Part shown: positions 45,890-59,400 of the stretch, in pieces | Layout: every line of letters starts with the position of its first letter | How positions within the stretch are numbered: the first letter of the stretch is position 1 | Assembly (NCBI RefSeq): GCF_048771995.1 | Contig: NC_133063.1 | Span: 10,022,001 to 10,086,000 of the forward strand | From: Taeniopygia guttata | Lineage: Eukaryota; Chordata; Aves; Passeriformes; Estrildidae | Direction of reading: 5' to 3' | DNA length: 64,000 bases | Notes under the pieces: model-generated | What the model was told of the DNA's origin: nothing | Database searches by the model: none | Seen by the model: the letters and a program-made list of their open reading frames with translations, nothing else | Program-made: the position numbers and the translations under genes

Positions 45890-48800
45890 CTAGTATCTCC
45901 TGTCGGCCATAAACTGCTGCGTTGCCATGATCAGAGGCGTCAGGCTGGAGGTCGGCTTGGCTGAGGTTACAAAAGGATGCTGCCCAAAGAGAAAAAGAAG
46001 ACATTAATTTCTACTGACCTCACAGGCTGAAACTGGCTTTCTCTGGCAAGCAGAAAGATACACAAAGGAGGGCATTCTGTGCACCTCTGTCTCCACATCC
46101 AGGACCATGCTACATGAGCCAAACATGGCTCCCAATCCCACAAATCCATTAACCCAGATGGCTTCAGATGAAAGAGATTTGGTCTAGGCGACCTGGAAAG
46201 GCTCCTTCCAACCCATACCAGGCCAGGATTCTCCTCTGTTTTCCTTTGAAAAGCCCCCAGACTGGAGATTCTCAGGAGCAGGGCCCATCTGCCGCCTTGG
46301 ACTTGAGCAGACGAGGAGCCCCTGGCAGCGGGCGGCCGGCGCACCCGGCAGCCGCTTTGCCTTTTACCTGCAGAAGTTCCTGGGCAGACCAGCGCCTGTC
46401 CTCGTCCGTCTCCAGGCAGCAGCACAGAAAGTCTCGCAGCCAAGCCGACTGTTGCCTGGGCTTCTGCAGCTTCGGGGTGCCCCTGGTGCTTATCAGCTGC
46501 TGAACCTGGAGAAGAAGGAAATGCCACGCTCCACCTGTCTCCTTCACACCCCAAACTGCTCACACAGACCCCACTGGACAAGCTCCACTCCCCAGTGGCT
46601 CTTTACTCCCTGCCAGAGGGAGGGAGATACCTTTCCTACCCCTACTAAAAGAACCCAAAGCCAGAGGCAGCCGGAGCCAGTCCAACATGCAAAGGCTCTT
46701 GCCTTGACCCCTGATTTCATTGGCTGATGGAATTAGGAGCAACTCCATCAGCAGCAGCACACTTTGCTTCTCTCAGCACTGACACCAGCTCTACAGGCGA
46801 GGTGGAAGACAGACTTTAATCTAAGTGTACTATTTCCAAGGATTCCTCCCATAATATGCAGCTCACTACTCCTTTAGGTAAAGCTGCTCACTGCTCTCTT
46901 AGGCAAAGCTTCCATCAAGGAAAAGGCAGTGTGATTTTCTTGTGCTATTCATGATGAAATGCCAAGGGGATAATCTGGCCGAGAAGCATAAGAGACTATG
47001 CAGCCTGGCACCTATCATTGTCAGGTGTTAGCAAGCTTCCCAGGCAGCAGAATGGGAGTAGATTTAGTCAGAGTGACAGGAGCATCTGAGGGTAGTTGCA
47101 GCGTACCGTGCGAGAGGTGCTCATCAGGTAAGGAGGTGCTCCTTCCACCATCTCGATCCCCACAATTCCAAAGGACCAGATGTCCACTTTGGCGCCGTAG
47201 GGCTTCCTTGTGAAAATTTCTGGCGCCATCCAGTGAGTAGTCCCAACAGCTGATCTTCGTTTCCTCTGCTCAGCGGTGAGCTGAGCAGCAAGGCCAAAAT
47301 CAGCTGAGGAGAAAAAACACTCACATCAAGCCAGCTTGAAAAAGAAAGCAAAGAAAAGAATTCCCCACTGAATCAATGTCTAAGAAGGCAGTGTGGAATC
47401 CAGCTCTACCAGGGGCATGCTGCCATTCCTCGCGCCTGCAGCTCAGGAAATACGCAATTGGCCACTTTGCAAAAGCCCCCGACTTCAGGCAGTGGCTTTT
47501 AGTTCCCTGAAGCTATTAGACTGCTGCTGCCTTGCTGGGGAAGGGACACACACAAGCCAAAGACACTCCTGACCCGTTCTGCCCAGCTACAGCTCCCTGC
47601 ACCTTGTGGCTGTGCTCTGCGCTCGCAGCAGGGCAGCCTGCACTGCCACAGGCACCAGGGAAGCGGCAGCACCCAAAGGCAGCCCCACACCGCAGCCCAC
47701 CACGGCTGAGCCTGGCCAGCAACACCCACCCAACTTGACAGAGCCGTCCAAGCCCAGGAGAATGTTGTGGCTTTTGATGTCTCGGTGGATCACTTGCTTG
47801 GAGTGAAGGAAATCCAGGCCTTGCAGGCACTGAGAGAGGAAAAAGAAACACAAGCCTGAGTGGATTGCGTCCCACAAGCAGGGCAGTGGCACACCTGCAA
47901 GACTGACTTCCTGGGGGATGCGGAGCCACGGCAGGCCAGGCTGCTGGCAAAGGCAGCAGAGCTGGCTGCTCCAACACGAGGACAGCAGAGCTTTTCTAAG
48001 GGCGTGGCTGTTTGCTTTTGAAAGGGAAAGGGCAGTTGTTGCTCTGGCCAGTGCCCTGCAAACACAGACTCAAGGTGCACTGCTGCAGTGCCTGTACTCT
48101 CTGCAGCCAGACAACAGTGTCTGCTTTTGCAAACACCACTTGGGGTGCAAGGCTCTCCTTTGAGGCTGAGCTCTGTGAGAGTCCTGTGAGGATCTCTTTG
48201 TCTTTGCCACTTGCTCAACATGGTGCCACCAGCCACTTTGCTCTTGTGGGGAAGGAATGCAGCACTCACAGGCTCCAGGCAAAGCTTTAGAGAGGCAAAC
48301 ACAAACACACTAGAAGAAGGGCAGGCATATTGGCAGGCACTTCATCTGCTCTTGCTACTGCCAGGCGTAAGAGAAATGCAGAAAGGAAGCTTGGAAGGGG
48401 AAATCTCTCCTCTCCTTATCACCCATTTGGAAGGGCCGTCCCGACCAAGCCATGGGAAGCACAAGCGCCATCCCTTACCTCCCGAGAGACAGCTGCTATC
48501 TCTCCTTCTGCCATATGAGTCTCCCTAATGACATCGTGTAAAGAACCTCCATCCATGTATTCCATCACCAGCCAGAGTTCCTCATCCACCAGGTAGCTGA
48601 AAGGAGGAAACAACAGCCTGGAGATGAAGGTGTGCACTTACATGACCTGATGGATTCTTGCTCCTGTGTCTCTCTCAGAGGAAGACAGGAGGAATAGTCA
48701 TTCACAATGCTCTACAGGGCTTGAACTCTATGCAGTCTAAAGGCTGCTTGGTATCCACACCAATGCAACAGGCCAAGGGAAATACAATCTACAGCGCTTT

Positions 48801-51800
48801 GTCAGCACTGGAGACCCGTGGGAAAAAATCAAATGCCAAAACAAATGAAACCATGTGGAGAGAGGACAGGAACTTTGAGGCTGTTGGCTCAGTGAGACAG
48901 GGCCAAGGCTGGTCTTTGAAAGCACACTTCAAACTAGGTATGCCAGCAAAGATGAATGCAGCCCCAATGCAATCTCCTCCCAGGACGCTGTAGATCAGCC
49001 CAGAAGCAGGAATTAACAGCTCCATCCTCTGCCAGCCACCAAAGGAGTGGTTGAACTTCTGGCTTGCAGGATGTGAATGACCTTTCATGGCAGAACAGCA
49101 GAACCACTCACCTGTCTACAAAGGTCACAAGATTGGCATTCTTATTGCCACGCATGATCTGGATTTCATTCAGGCACACCTCGCTGTTGCTCTCTTCCAG
49201 GAGACTTATTTTCTTTATGGCCACCTAAAACAACATGGAAAACATGAACCAAAGTTGGTGGCACAGAACCACCAGGGGAACACAGAGACAGTGATGATGG
49301 GGTGACAGAGCTGGGCTGGGCCAAGCTGCCTTGTGGCTGGACATCAGACCGCTTGCTTGGGCACCTCCCAGGACAAAGAGCCAGATAGCCTTTGCCTTGG
49401 AAACCTGGCAGAAACATGGTCTATGCTGTCCACCTCAAAGCTCTAACAACACTCACCGTTCCCACAGACTTCCCCCATGGCTTTACTTGATCATCCCCAT
49501 TTTCATTCACACACCTCTTGCAAGCAGAAAGTCAATTTCTGCCAGAAAACATGGAGCAAAACTGCTGGACAACCTCTAGGGGGCTTGATCATTCCACTGG
49601 CATTCTCCCTTTCACAGCAACAAAGCAAACTCTTCCAGACATGACAGATCAAATGCTGTCCTAAAACAGTTCTGCAGAAGCTGTGGCGCTGCTTGACGCT
49701 TACCTCTTCTCCTGTGGCAGTCTCCACTGCCATGCACACCGTGCCAAAACCCCTAGAAACAAAAGGGCCGCAGAGATAGAAGTCCTTTAGTCCCTGCAAG
49801 TGCAGGAATCCACAGTACAAGAGGAAAAAAGTCCAGGGACAAAGAGTAAATGGAAAGAACTGTGGCTGCACTCACCCTCTGCCAATTGTTTCCAGTTCTG
49901 TGTATTTAGCCTCAGGATCTCCCTCGCTCACCAGCATCTCTGTAAAAATCCCAAGGAAAGATGCTCCCTTCAAAAGAGATCCCACCGTGCAGCAGATCAG
50001 AAAGGCAGCCCCACTCTCTGGGACACTGCGCCCTTTCAACTCACTCCCTCAGGAAACAACAACACCACCACACCGCCACCACCTAAAAAACAACAGCAGC
50101 AGGACAAGCAGCCCTGCAGCACAGATGGCCTGTCCAAAACTAGAAGTCTAAACTAAAATCTAAGCACATCAAGAAACAGTCAGAGGAGACAGGGATCAGA
50201 AAAGTGTAAGCAAGAGAAGTGATTGTTGCCTACAGACATTAAGGCAGGCAGCAGGACAAACACAACCTTTCTGTTCGGGCAATGAACACTCTGGGACATT
50301 CAACAAAAGATTTAATCCTTGCAAACATGCAAGGCATCTTGGGTTTGGGAATCCATTTTTATCAACAGCTGCCCTTTCCAGAACAGGAAGAATATTGCAA
50401 AGTGCCTCCAGCAAAGCTAAGAACTCCAGCTTGAAGCAGGACTTTGCCTAAACAACGCCCTTCTGCCGCTCAAGAGCAGCAGCTGATGTTCTACCCTACT
50501 GTGATGGGCCTTAGGAATGAGGTCCCTCAGCTTTTAGGACAGGCTGAGCTCTGAAGATGACCTTGGCCTTGCCCCACAGGAGCTGGGCCCCACAGGAGCT
50601 CATGGAGGCCTCCTCATTTGCTCGGTCACAGCCTCCTGCTCAGCCAGAAACAATCTCTGCTCTGCCTTTTGCCTAGAGGGAAGCTCAGGCAAGGCCAAAC
50701 CAGGCCCAGCTGCCCTCCGAGGCAGGAGCAGCAGCCCAGAGATCCCTCCCCACCTCAGAGCACAGCAACAGCTCCTGTGGGGAGGCCTCAGGAGCTGGCA
50801 CTCAGCTGAGGAGGAACAGGAGCTGGGACAGCTCTTGCTCACACACGCACACACACACCAGGCACTGCTGCGGCACACAAGGGTCACAAAGGACGTACTC
50901 AGCATGGCCAGGCACTTGTCCTCTGTCCTCTCTCCCAGCAGCTCCATGCTGCCAGAGGAACTAGTCGTGCTCCAGGTGCACGAGCTGCTCCTGCTTGAGT
51001 TTCCAGCTTGGGCACTGGAGGCTTCTTCAGCTGCAGCTTGTGCAGGTGCCACGACAGAGGAGCTGGAGCTCTGGGACAAGAAATTAATTTGGGTCACAAA
51101 TGTGCCTGGCAGAGATGCCCCTCCGATCTCATTTCAAATGCAAGCCCTGAGGAAGATGCTGCTGGCCACATCCAGGGCTCTTCACCTCTCAGCTTTTGCA
51201 GCCCACTTGTCCAGCTCAAGGCCCCGAACCCAAACCCTGCTTTTACATGAGGGACAGAATGTCACCAAAGACACTGCTAACCCAAACAGGCACTTACTGA
51301 TGCTGGCTGCTCAGGCCGGGGGCTGACAGCAGCAGCAGGTTCATTGGCACCTTCCTCCTCTTCAGCCTCTTCCTCGGGTGCAGAGGCAGCCGGAGCAGGT
51401 GCTGGCGCTGCCCTTGTGCTCTGTGCACAGACAGCAGCAGGAGGGTCAAGAAAGAACCTGTCATTCAGAGCCTTACGTCTCTTCAGCTACAGGCCCCGCT
51501 GCATCTCAGCTGTTCCTTTAGCTGCTGACTTTGGCTGTTCTGTGCGGAGGGCCAGGTCCCTTCTGGGGACAGTGTCTCCTCATATCCTGCAAGGCTGTGA
51601 ACTGCACTTTTTCACTCTCTTCACTGGGGACAAGGAGCCTGCACAGCCCCTGGGCACAGAGGGCCTCACTTGTACCCCAGGAGCATCCAAAGACATCCTA
51701 TTGCTACCTCTTGTCTCTTGCTGAGACAAATTCCCAGCCCCTGTCTGAACAGTAGGGAAGTGATGCCTAAATGTCCAAGTTCCACACCCCTTCTCCAGGC

Positions 51801-52334
51801 CTCACAGGCTGGGGGAAGTGCTCTGGGAGAGCTGGAAAGATTCCAGTCCTCAGCATCTTCAGCCAGGCAGGGCAGGTGCTGTCTGCTCAGAAACTTGCAG
51901 CTCTGCTTTGCTCCAGCCACAGGACTAGCCAGAGCTGCCACTTACTGATGCTGGATGCTCAGGCCCTGCAGTGGCAGCAGGTGCACTTTGGTGGGAATCT
52001 TCCTCCCCTTTGGTCTCTTCTTCAGGAAGACATGCATCCAGAGGAGGCTCAGAGGTCTGTTTTGGGCTCTGCAGATAGACAGCAGTGTCAGGAACAGGGA
52101 ACCTCTCTATTCAGCTCTGGAGCCAGATGCACTAAGGAGAAATCATCTGCAGAGAAATGGCATTCTAATTGTTCAAACTCAAGGAAAATGGGACAGTTAG
52201 ATGGGACTGCACTCTCTTGTACAGGAGAAATTCCATCATGGCTTCAAGCACCAAACAACCCCACTTTCAGCTGCTTAAAAGCTCTGAAAAGGAACTGGAG
52301 AAAACAGCCTGGGATCCAACTCCTCCTGCAGATT

Positions 52335-52365
<31 letters not shown>

Positions 52366-53528
52366 TGCAAAGGGCCTTGACTGTTCTTTCATTCATCCAA
52401 CCAGGCTGGCACTGGACTGCACCAGGCCCAGCTCACAGCTTGCTCCACAATTGTCAAATGCTACCCACACCAAAGGCTCCTTTCCCACTCACCCAAGGAG
52501 CGGGTTCTCTCCAGGCACGGGTGATGTGACCTGCAAGACAAAAGGGAAAAAGAAGCAGATGCTGTAAGGAAACTGCCTGTGCTGGGCAAGCCCACCAAAT
52601 AGTCAGAAACCAAAGACAGAGCATTCTGCTTTCACTCCATCACTCCAGCAGCAACCCTTGTGTCACACAGCAAGGCAACAGCACAAACTACTGCCTCGTG
52701 TCTACATTTTGTTCCCTTTGGCCTCTCAACCCATAGAAACTCGAGACTGAGAAAGTCCCAGTGGTTCTGCAACAGGCATTCCAGCTTCTGCCCCACCCCA
52801 CCCAGCAGGAGCTACAGCTCCTCTCTTCCCTGGACTTCAGTTTTCTGAAGAGATTGCATGCAGCAATTGCCATGAGCTTACTGAAAACCCTTCCCCAACA
52901 AAGCTTCACTCAAGTCCCTATTAGCCATGGTGGCAGTTCCGTGGTGACACACCGCAGGAACAGCTCCTGGGTTCAGGAGCATACAAGAACTGCTCTGAAA
53001 TGTCCATCTCAGAGGCCTTTTCCAAGCTGATCCTGTGATTTCACCCCAGAAGGAATGGCTCTTTTAGCACTCAGGAAGTGTCAAGTTCCACAGGCACATG
53101 CTGGGATGAGGGAATGCAGACAAGAAGACTTGAACTGAGAGACTTTCCCTCAGTGCTGGAGAGCAGTGCACAGCTTTTCCAAGGACTCCTGCCAAGCTCT
53201 CCCAGTCCTCCTATCTTGGAAGTTGTCTGGCTTGAGCCAGCAAACTGAGGAGATTCCAGACCCCATGGGCACAGGCTATGCCACGGGAGGAGCGGAGCCC
53301 CTGCAGGCTACATTACAAATGCTGCCCAGGCCCCTCTGGCTAGAGACACCCCCTTCTTAGCTGCAGCTGCTGACAGCAGCTTTACCCAACTCAAGGCCTC
53401 TTGGTGGCATTTTGGTGTCCATATGCCACACTGCACAAAACCGTCCACTTACGTGCCAGCTGGGTGAAAAAGTACCCAGAATAGGCCATGGAGAAAGCCG
53501 TGCAAACTGCAGCACACACTCTCTCCAT
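45890..53528 (-). CDS. PAK3-like: PAK3-like serine/threonine kinase, copy B, 13 coding exons, 466 aa
   Basis: Exons in order: 53453-53528, 52493-52530, 51946-52068, 51298-51420, 50899-51070, 49876-49939, 49704-49752, 49112-49224, 48479-48596, 47730-47829, 47107-47303, 46368-46505, 45890-45979. All introns are GT-AG, phases agree, and the sum is 1401 nt. Residues 1-38 are a new N-terminus ([12 protein letters not shown]...); 39-120 two acidic linkers, the first with TSEPPLDA and the second with PRPEQPAS, both like the PAK1-3 linker; 121-177 Ser-rich. The kinase domain shows GRGGFGTV (197-204), Lys219 in VAIK, Glu235, HRDIKSHN (Asp309), DFG 327-329 and APE 352-354. It phosphorylates Ser/Thr if active. 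No CRIB/PBD was found, so Rac/Cdc42 control may be lost. The start is the first Met of an exon conserved in copy A. Confidence 0.9.
52335..52368. repeat. CTG repeat, intron of gene B
   Basis: 34 bp of CTG units with one TTCTG interruption, between exons 2 and 3. The allele in unit C is 52 bp. Confidence 0.9.
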
Positions 53529-54780
53529 GGCCTGAGCAGCGCTGCCCAAGTCTGCACCAGACAACGCCTGCGGGGAAAAACCAAAAATCCTGCGAGTCCT
53601 GCTGGCAGAGACCTCGGCGATCAGCAGGTTCCGCCTGCAGTCAGCGTGCCACAGAGCTGCTCTGCTCACTGAGCCCTGCCGGGCCTGGGCACAGCAACTT
53701 TGCCTTGGCAACGCTGGGATGCGGCCCCTGACATCACAATAGCAGCCACCCTGGGCTGGTTTGTGAACTCACAGAGTGCAGGGAACCAGATCTTCCCTAC
53801 AGCTCAGGCCAAAAAAAGCCTGCAAAGCTCTCCTCTGCTACAAAGCAAGACAAAAAGCCCTCCTAGTCCATAAGCTACTGCTCAAGGCATCTAAGAGTAA
53901 CTCCAAGAACACACTAATCCCCTACAGCCCACCCGGAGAAATTGAGCACTGAGAAGGGAGCGGGATGTGAGGAACCACATCAGTGCTCTTTGGCCACTAA
54001 TGCTTCTGAGCAAAAACCAGAAGGCTTCTTCCAGTTGGACCTTGCTCAGTTCAGGAAAGCAGCAAACAAGGAGAAGCACTACTTCAATTACATTTAGAGG
54101 GTTCTCCTAGCTACAGAGACCAGGTCATGGATCTTTCAGCACTGTTTATTCATTTTACATCACAGCCATGGGTGTGATTTCAGCAGGGAAATGCCATGAC
54201 CACAAATGCAAGGGGGATCCTTCTTTCTGGTTCCCTCTAGCAGAGAGGCCTTGGGACCAAAGCACCACCACCATTTCCCTGCCAGTTCTGTCCTTCCACA
54301 GTATTTTTTAGGCCACGGGGTTGAGATGAGTGGCACGGAAGTGACAGCTCTGACACACAACTGAAACCATCAGGGCCAGGGTGGCACGTGGGACTGTTTT
54401 TCCGCTCCAGCAGAACAGTGCAGTCCAGAGTGCTGACACTGATACCAAGTGAGTTCAGCCAAGCCAAAAGGGAGTCCAGCCAAGCCCAGTGGAGCCCAGC
54501 AGGGTGGTAGGAAGAGGCAGTGGAGCGGCAGATCCGATTCCCACGCACACGCCCAGCGTGGCAGACTGATGGTAGTGGCAGTGCCAAACAGAGCTCTGCA
54601 GGGAGAGACACCCATCACCATCGCCGCTGCCACCATCTGCCGCGTCCTCGCCCCCAACCACTGATCTCCAGTCCACTCAGCCCCAGCTAGCTCTCCAAGG
54701 GGCGAGTAGGACAGCAAGAAGCACTCCCTGCTGGACCTGGATGGGCTTTTGGGAGTGCCTCCATTGCTCCCAAGGCGTAG
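53529..54780 (-). promoter_or_regulatory. 5' flank of PAK3-like gene B
   Basis: No coding sequence was recognised. Positions 53726-54020 are alignable by eye with 28990-29290 upstream of copy A, including TGACATCA at 53729-53736, so this is the best candidate for the promoter or 5' UTR. A moderately GC-rich patch lies near 54580-54660. Confidence 0.4.
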
Positions 54781-55170
54781 CTGATCCCACTGGCGAATAA
54801 CAAAGAATTTCTTGTCAGGGGTAGAACTCGAAAGCTTTATTGAGACTGTGAAGAGCCCAACTGCACCTGATCACAACCTGCTGACAAGAGCACCAGAGAG
54901 GTGCAAAGCACAAATTAAATACAGAGAAGGAGGAGAACTGACTCGCCAATGAGAAAACAGTAAGGAGTGGCTCTTGTACAAACTGACAATGAGGGTATCC
55001 AATGAGGGAGGAAAGGGGAAGGGGCCCCAGGCCCTCACCCAATCACCTGACGCTCTGGATGGAAGCTTCAAGATGTAAGGGAAGGCACACCGAGTGACGG
55101 ACAAGGCATCTGGGAGGAGACAGGGGAATGTCTCTGTACTTAGAGGGTGATGGACACTTGAGGAGGGATG
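54780..55170 (-). mobile_element. probable LTR across the unit B/C junction
   Basis: On the minus strand CTCAATAAAGC (about 54833-54843) looks like an LTR polyadenylation signal with U3-like sequence to the right (to about 55170) and U5-like sequence to the left. At the left edge of unit B only the U3-like part is present (44342-44640). Boundaries are uncertain. Confidence 0.35.
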
Positions 55171-55280
55171 GGAAAACTAGGGATAAACCAAAGGGGCACA
55201 GAGGGGTTCAAGGGGATAAACCATTTTAAAATCGAAATACAATGAAAATACAATAAAGTATAAAAACACAACTCCACAAT

Positions 55281-56264
55281 CGGGTACTGCTAATACAACA
55301 GGAAAGCAGGAGCAGGGTTGAGGCCTGTCACAAAGTGGGTTAGGGTAGAATCTGCGGAGGCATGGCCAGTGCCCTCCTGGCAAGGGCACGGAAAAGAAGG
55401 GCAGATGGCAGATGGCTGGTGGCTGGCCTCTGCTCTTGAGCAGGTTCCATCTCCAGTCCTGTCCTTCTCAAGGATAGTGGGTACAGGGACGTGGCGGATG
55501 AATACGAAAACTGGAAAAGGAAGTCTGTTAAATATTGTGCAACTAAAATTTAAATTTAAATGATCATCAAATATACTGTCAATTGCCACAAAACATCGCA
55601 CAGTAAATGATTTTGAATCATCACTATATGATGACTATATATCTATATATAGAGATATCTATACTATATCTATATATTATATCTATATCTATATATTATA
55701 TACTAATAATGTATCAAATGTACATTGAAACAAAAAACCGGAGTCCATGGGAGAGTTTAAAGTCTAGGGGACAAGATAAGGGAAAGGTTAAAATCTAAAG
55801 GACATTCTTCCAGGGCATAGCCCCAAGAAGTCCTCCTGCAGCCCACAGGCCTCCACAGTGGCTCACGCAGATTCAAACTGCACAAGTCTTCACTCCCACA
55901 TGTTGGCCTTAGTTCTCGTGGCAGAACTTGCCTTCCCACTGGACGCTCACCTGTGCCCGAGCCTGTGGAGAAGCCCGGCTCCCTCCCCCTCTGCCCACAG
56001 CAGCACAGACACTCCCAACCTTTCCCAAGAGCTGCAACACAACCACAGCCACAGCAGCATGCCCTGCACTGACACCACTGCTCTGCTCCATTTTGCCCCA
56101 CTCTGCTCCTCTAGTCACTGCTGCCAGCCTGTCTCTCCACTAGAGGTTTTGGCCTGGAGGCACCAAGGTCAGAAGACCTTTGCCTACTTCCAGACCATGC
56201 CACAAACCCCATATATGGCTTTTCCCACATTTAAGAAACACCTGACCATTCAGAAGCAAATTTA
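55281..56264 (-). mobile_element. family X internal fragment in unit C
   Basis: Copy of 44745-45728 at the tandem offset, with one base deleted near 55842 and a few substitutions. Confidence 0.65.
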
Positions 56265-56331
56265 GAGCTTATGCACAGCGTGAGAACAAAGGGAAGCTTC
56301 CGGCACAGTGAAGGTTTTATGTATTATCGTA

Positions 56332-56337
56332 TTTATT
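56332..56337 (-). promoter_or_regulatory. polyadenylation signal of PAK3-like gene C
   Basis: AATAAA at the position equivalent to 45797-45802 of unit B. Confidence 0.6.
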
Positions 56338-56424
56338 TACACTATCAGTCTAAACAAACTAGAAACTACGAGCTATCAACTAGAAACTAGAAACTACAAA
56401 AAACATCAATGGCCTCTTGCAGGG

Positions 56425-59400
56425 CTAGTATCTCCTGTCGGCCATAAACTGCTGCGTTGCCATGATCAGAGGCGTCAGGCTGGAGGTCGGCTTGGCTGAG
56501 GTTACAAAAGGATGCTGCCCAAAGAGAAAAAGAAGACATTAATTTCTACTGACCTCACAGGCTGAAACTGGCTTTCTCTGGCAAGCAGAAAGATACACAA
56601 AGGAGGGCATTCTGTGCACCTCTGTCTCCACATCCAGGACCATGCTACATGAGCCAAACATGGCTCCCAATCCCACAAATCCATTAACCCAGATGGCTTC
56701 AGATGAAAGAGATTTGGTCTAGGCGACCTGGAAAGGCTCCTTCCAACCCATACCAGGCCAGGATTCTCCTCTGTTTTCCTTTGAAAAGCCCCCAGACTGG
56801 AGATTCTCAGGAGCAGGGCCCATCTGCCGCCTTGGACTTGAGCAGACGAGGAGCCCCTGGCAGCGGGCGGCCGGCGCACCCGGCAGCCGCTTTGCCTTTT
56901 ACCTGCAGAAGTTCCTGGGCAGACCAGCGCCTGTCCTCGTCCGTCTCCAGGCAGCAGCACAGAAAGTCTCGCAGCCAAGCCGACTGTTGCCTGGGCTTCT
57001 GCAGCTTCGGGGTGCCCCCGGTGATTATCAGCTGCTGAACCTGGAGAAGAAGGAAATGCCACGCTCCACCTGTCTCCTTCACACCCCAAACTGCTCACAC
57101 AGACCCCACTGGACAAGCTCCACTCCCCAGTGGCTCTTTACTCCCTGCCAGAGGGAGGGAGATACCTTTCCTACCCCTACTAAAAGAACCCAAAGCCAGA
57201 GGCAGCCATAGCCAGTCCAACATGCAAAGGCTCTTGCCTTGACCCCTGATTTCATTGGCTGATGGAATTAGGAGCAACTCCATCAGCAGCAGCACACTTT
57301 GCTTCTCTCAGCACTGACACCAGCTCTACAGGCGAGGTGGAAGACAGACTTTAATCTAACTGTACTATTTCCAAGGATTCCTCCCATAATATGCAGCTCA
57401 CTACTCCTTTAGGTAAAGCTGCTCACTGCTCTCTTAGGCAAAGCTTCCATCAAGGAAAAGGCAGTGTGATTTTCTTGTGCTATTCATGATGAAATGCCAA
57501 GGGGATAATCTGGCCGAGAAGCATAAGAGACTATGCAGCCTGGCACCAATCATTGTCAGGTGTTAGCAAGCTTCCCAGGCAGCAGAATGGGAGTAGATTT
57601 AGTCAGAGTGACAGGAGCATCTGAGGGTAGTTGCAGCGTACCGTGCGGGAGGTGTTCATCAGGTAAGGAGGTGCTCCTTCCACCATCTCGATCCCCACAA
57701 TTCCAAAGGACCAGATGTCCACTTTGGCGCCGTAGGGCTTCCTTGTGAAAATTTCTGGCGCCATCCAGTGAGTAGTCCCAACAGCTGATCTTCGTTTCCT
57801 CTGCTCAGCGGTGAGCTGAGCAGCAAGGCCAAAATCAGCTGAGGAGAAAAAACACTCACATCAAGCCAGCTTGAAAAAGAAAGCAAAGAAAAGAATTCCC
57901 CACTGAATCAATGTCTAAGAAGGCAGTGTGGAATCCAGCTGTACCAGGGGCATGCTGCCATTCCTCGCGCCTGCAGCTCAGGAAATACGCAATTGGCCAC
58001 TTTGCAAAAGCCCCCGACTTCAGGCAGTGGCTTTTAGTCCCCTGAAGCTATTAGACTGCTGCTGCCTTGCTGGGGAAGGGACACACACGCGCCAAAGACA
58101 CTCCTGACCCCTTCTGCCCAGCTACAGCTCCCTGCACCTTGTGGCTGTGCTCTGCGCTCGCAGCAGGGCAGCCTGCACTGCCACAGGCACCAGGGAAGCG
58201 GCAGCACCCAAAGGCAGCCCCACACCGCAGCCCGCCACGGCTGAGCCTGGCCAGCAACACCCACCCAACTTGACAGAGCCGTCCAAGCCCAGGAGAATGT
58301 TGTGGCTTTTGATGTCTCGGTGGATCACTTGCTTGGAGTGAAGGAAATCCAGGCCTTGCAGGCACTGAGAGAGGAAAAAGAAACACGAGCCTGAGTGGAT
58401 TGCGTCCCACAAGCAGGGCAGTGGCACACCTGCAAGACTGACTTCCTGGGGGATGCGGAGCCACAGCAGGCCAGGCTGCTGGCAAAGGCAGCAGAGCTGG
58501 CTGCTCCAACACGAGGACAGCAGAGCTTTTCTAAGGGCGTGGCTGTTTGCTTTTGAAAGGGAAAGGGGAGTTGTTGCTCTGGCCAGTGCCCTGCAAACAC
58601 AGACTCAAGGTGCACTGCTGCAGTGCCTGTACTCTCTGCAGCCAGACAACAGTGTCTGCTTTTGCAAACACCACTTGGGGTGCAAGGCTCTCCTTTGAGG
58701 CTGAGCTCTGTGAGAGTCCTGTGAGGATCTCTTTGTCTTTGCCACTTGCTCAACATGGTGCCACCAGCCACTTTGCTCTTGTGGGGAAGGAATGCAGCAC
58801 TCACAGGCTCCAGGCAAAGCTTTAGAGAGGCAAACACCAACACACTAGAAGAAGGGCAGGCATATTGGCAGGCACTTCATCTGCTCTTGCTACTGCCAGG
58901 CGTAAGAGAAATGCAGAAAGGAAGCTTGGAAGGGGAAATCTCTCCTCTCCTTATCACCCATTTGGAAGGGCCGTCCCGACCAAGCCATGGGAAGAAACAA
59001 GCGCCATCCCTTACCTCCCGAGAGACAGCTGCTATCTCTCCTTCTGCCATATGAGTCTCCCTAATGACATCGTGTAAAGAACCTCCGTCCATGTATTCCA
59101 TCACCAGCCAGAGTTCCTCATCCACCAGGTAGCTGAAAGGAGGAAACAACAGCCTGGAGATGAAGGTGTGCACTTACATGACCTGATGGATTCTTGCTCC
59201 TGTGTCTCTCTCAGAGGAAGACAGGAGGAATAGTCATTCACAATGCTCTACAGGGCTTGAACTCTATGCAGTCTAAAGGCTGCTTGGTATCCACACCAAT
59301 GCAACAGGCCAAGGGAAATACAATCTACAGTGCTTTGTCAGCACTGGAGACCCGTGGGAAAAAATCAAATGCCAAAACAAATGAAACCATGTGGAGAGAG

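Larger units (their letters stand above)
44342..54877. repeat. tandem unit B (10,536 bp)
   Basis: Homology with unit C starts at CTGCTGACAAGAG (44342 and 54878) and continues to the window end with few substitutions and small indels. The offset is 10,536 at the start, 10,535 and 10,534 within, and about 10,550 after a CTG-repeat length change. The unit carries one PAK3-like gene, a family X fragment and LTR-like sequence. Confidence 0.95.

Noticed and set aside
45967..46581. 204-codon minus-strand open frame (repeated at 56502-57116)
   Set aside because: It overlaps kinase exon 12 in a different frame and reads through introns; the PAK-type frame with proper splice sites explains the region.
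51531..51755. Plus-strand frames antisense to the kinase linker exons
   Set aside because: They lie opposite to a gene model with consistent GT-AG splice sites and carry no domain.
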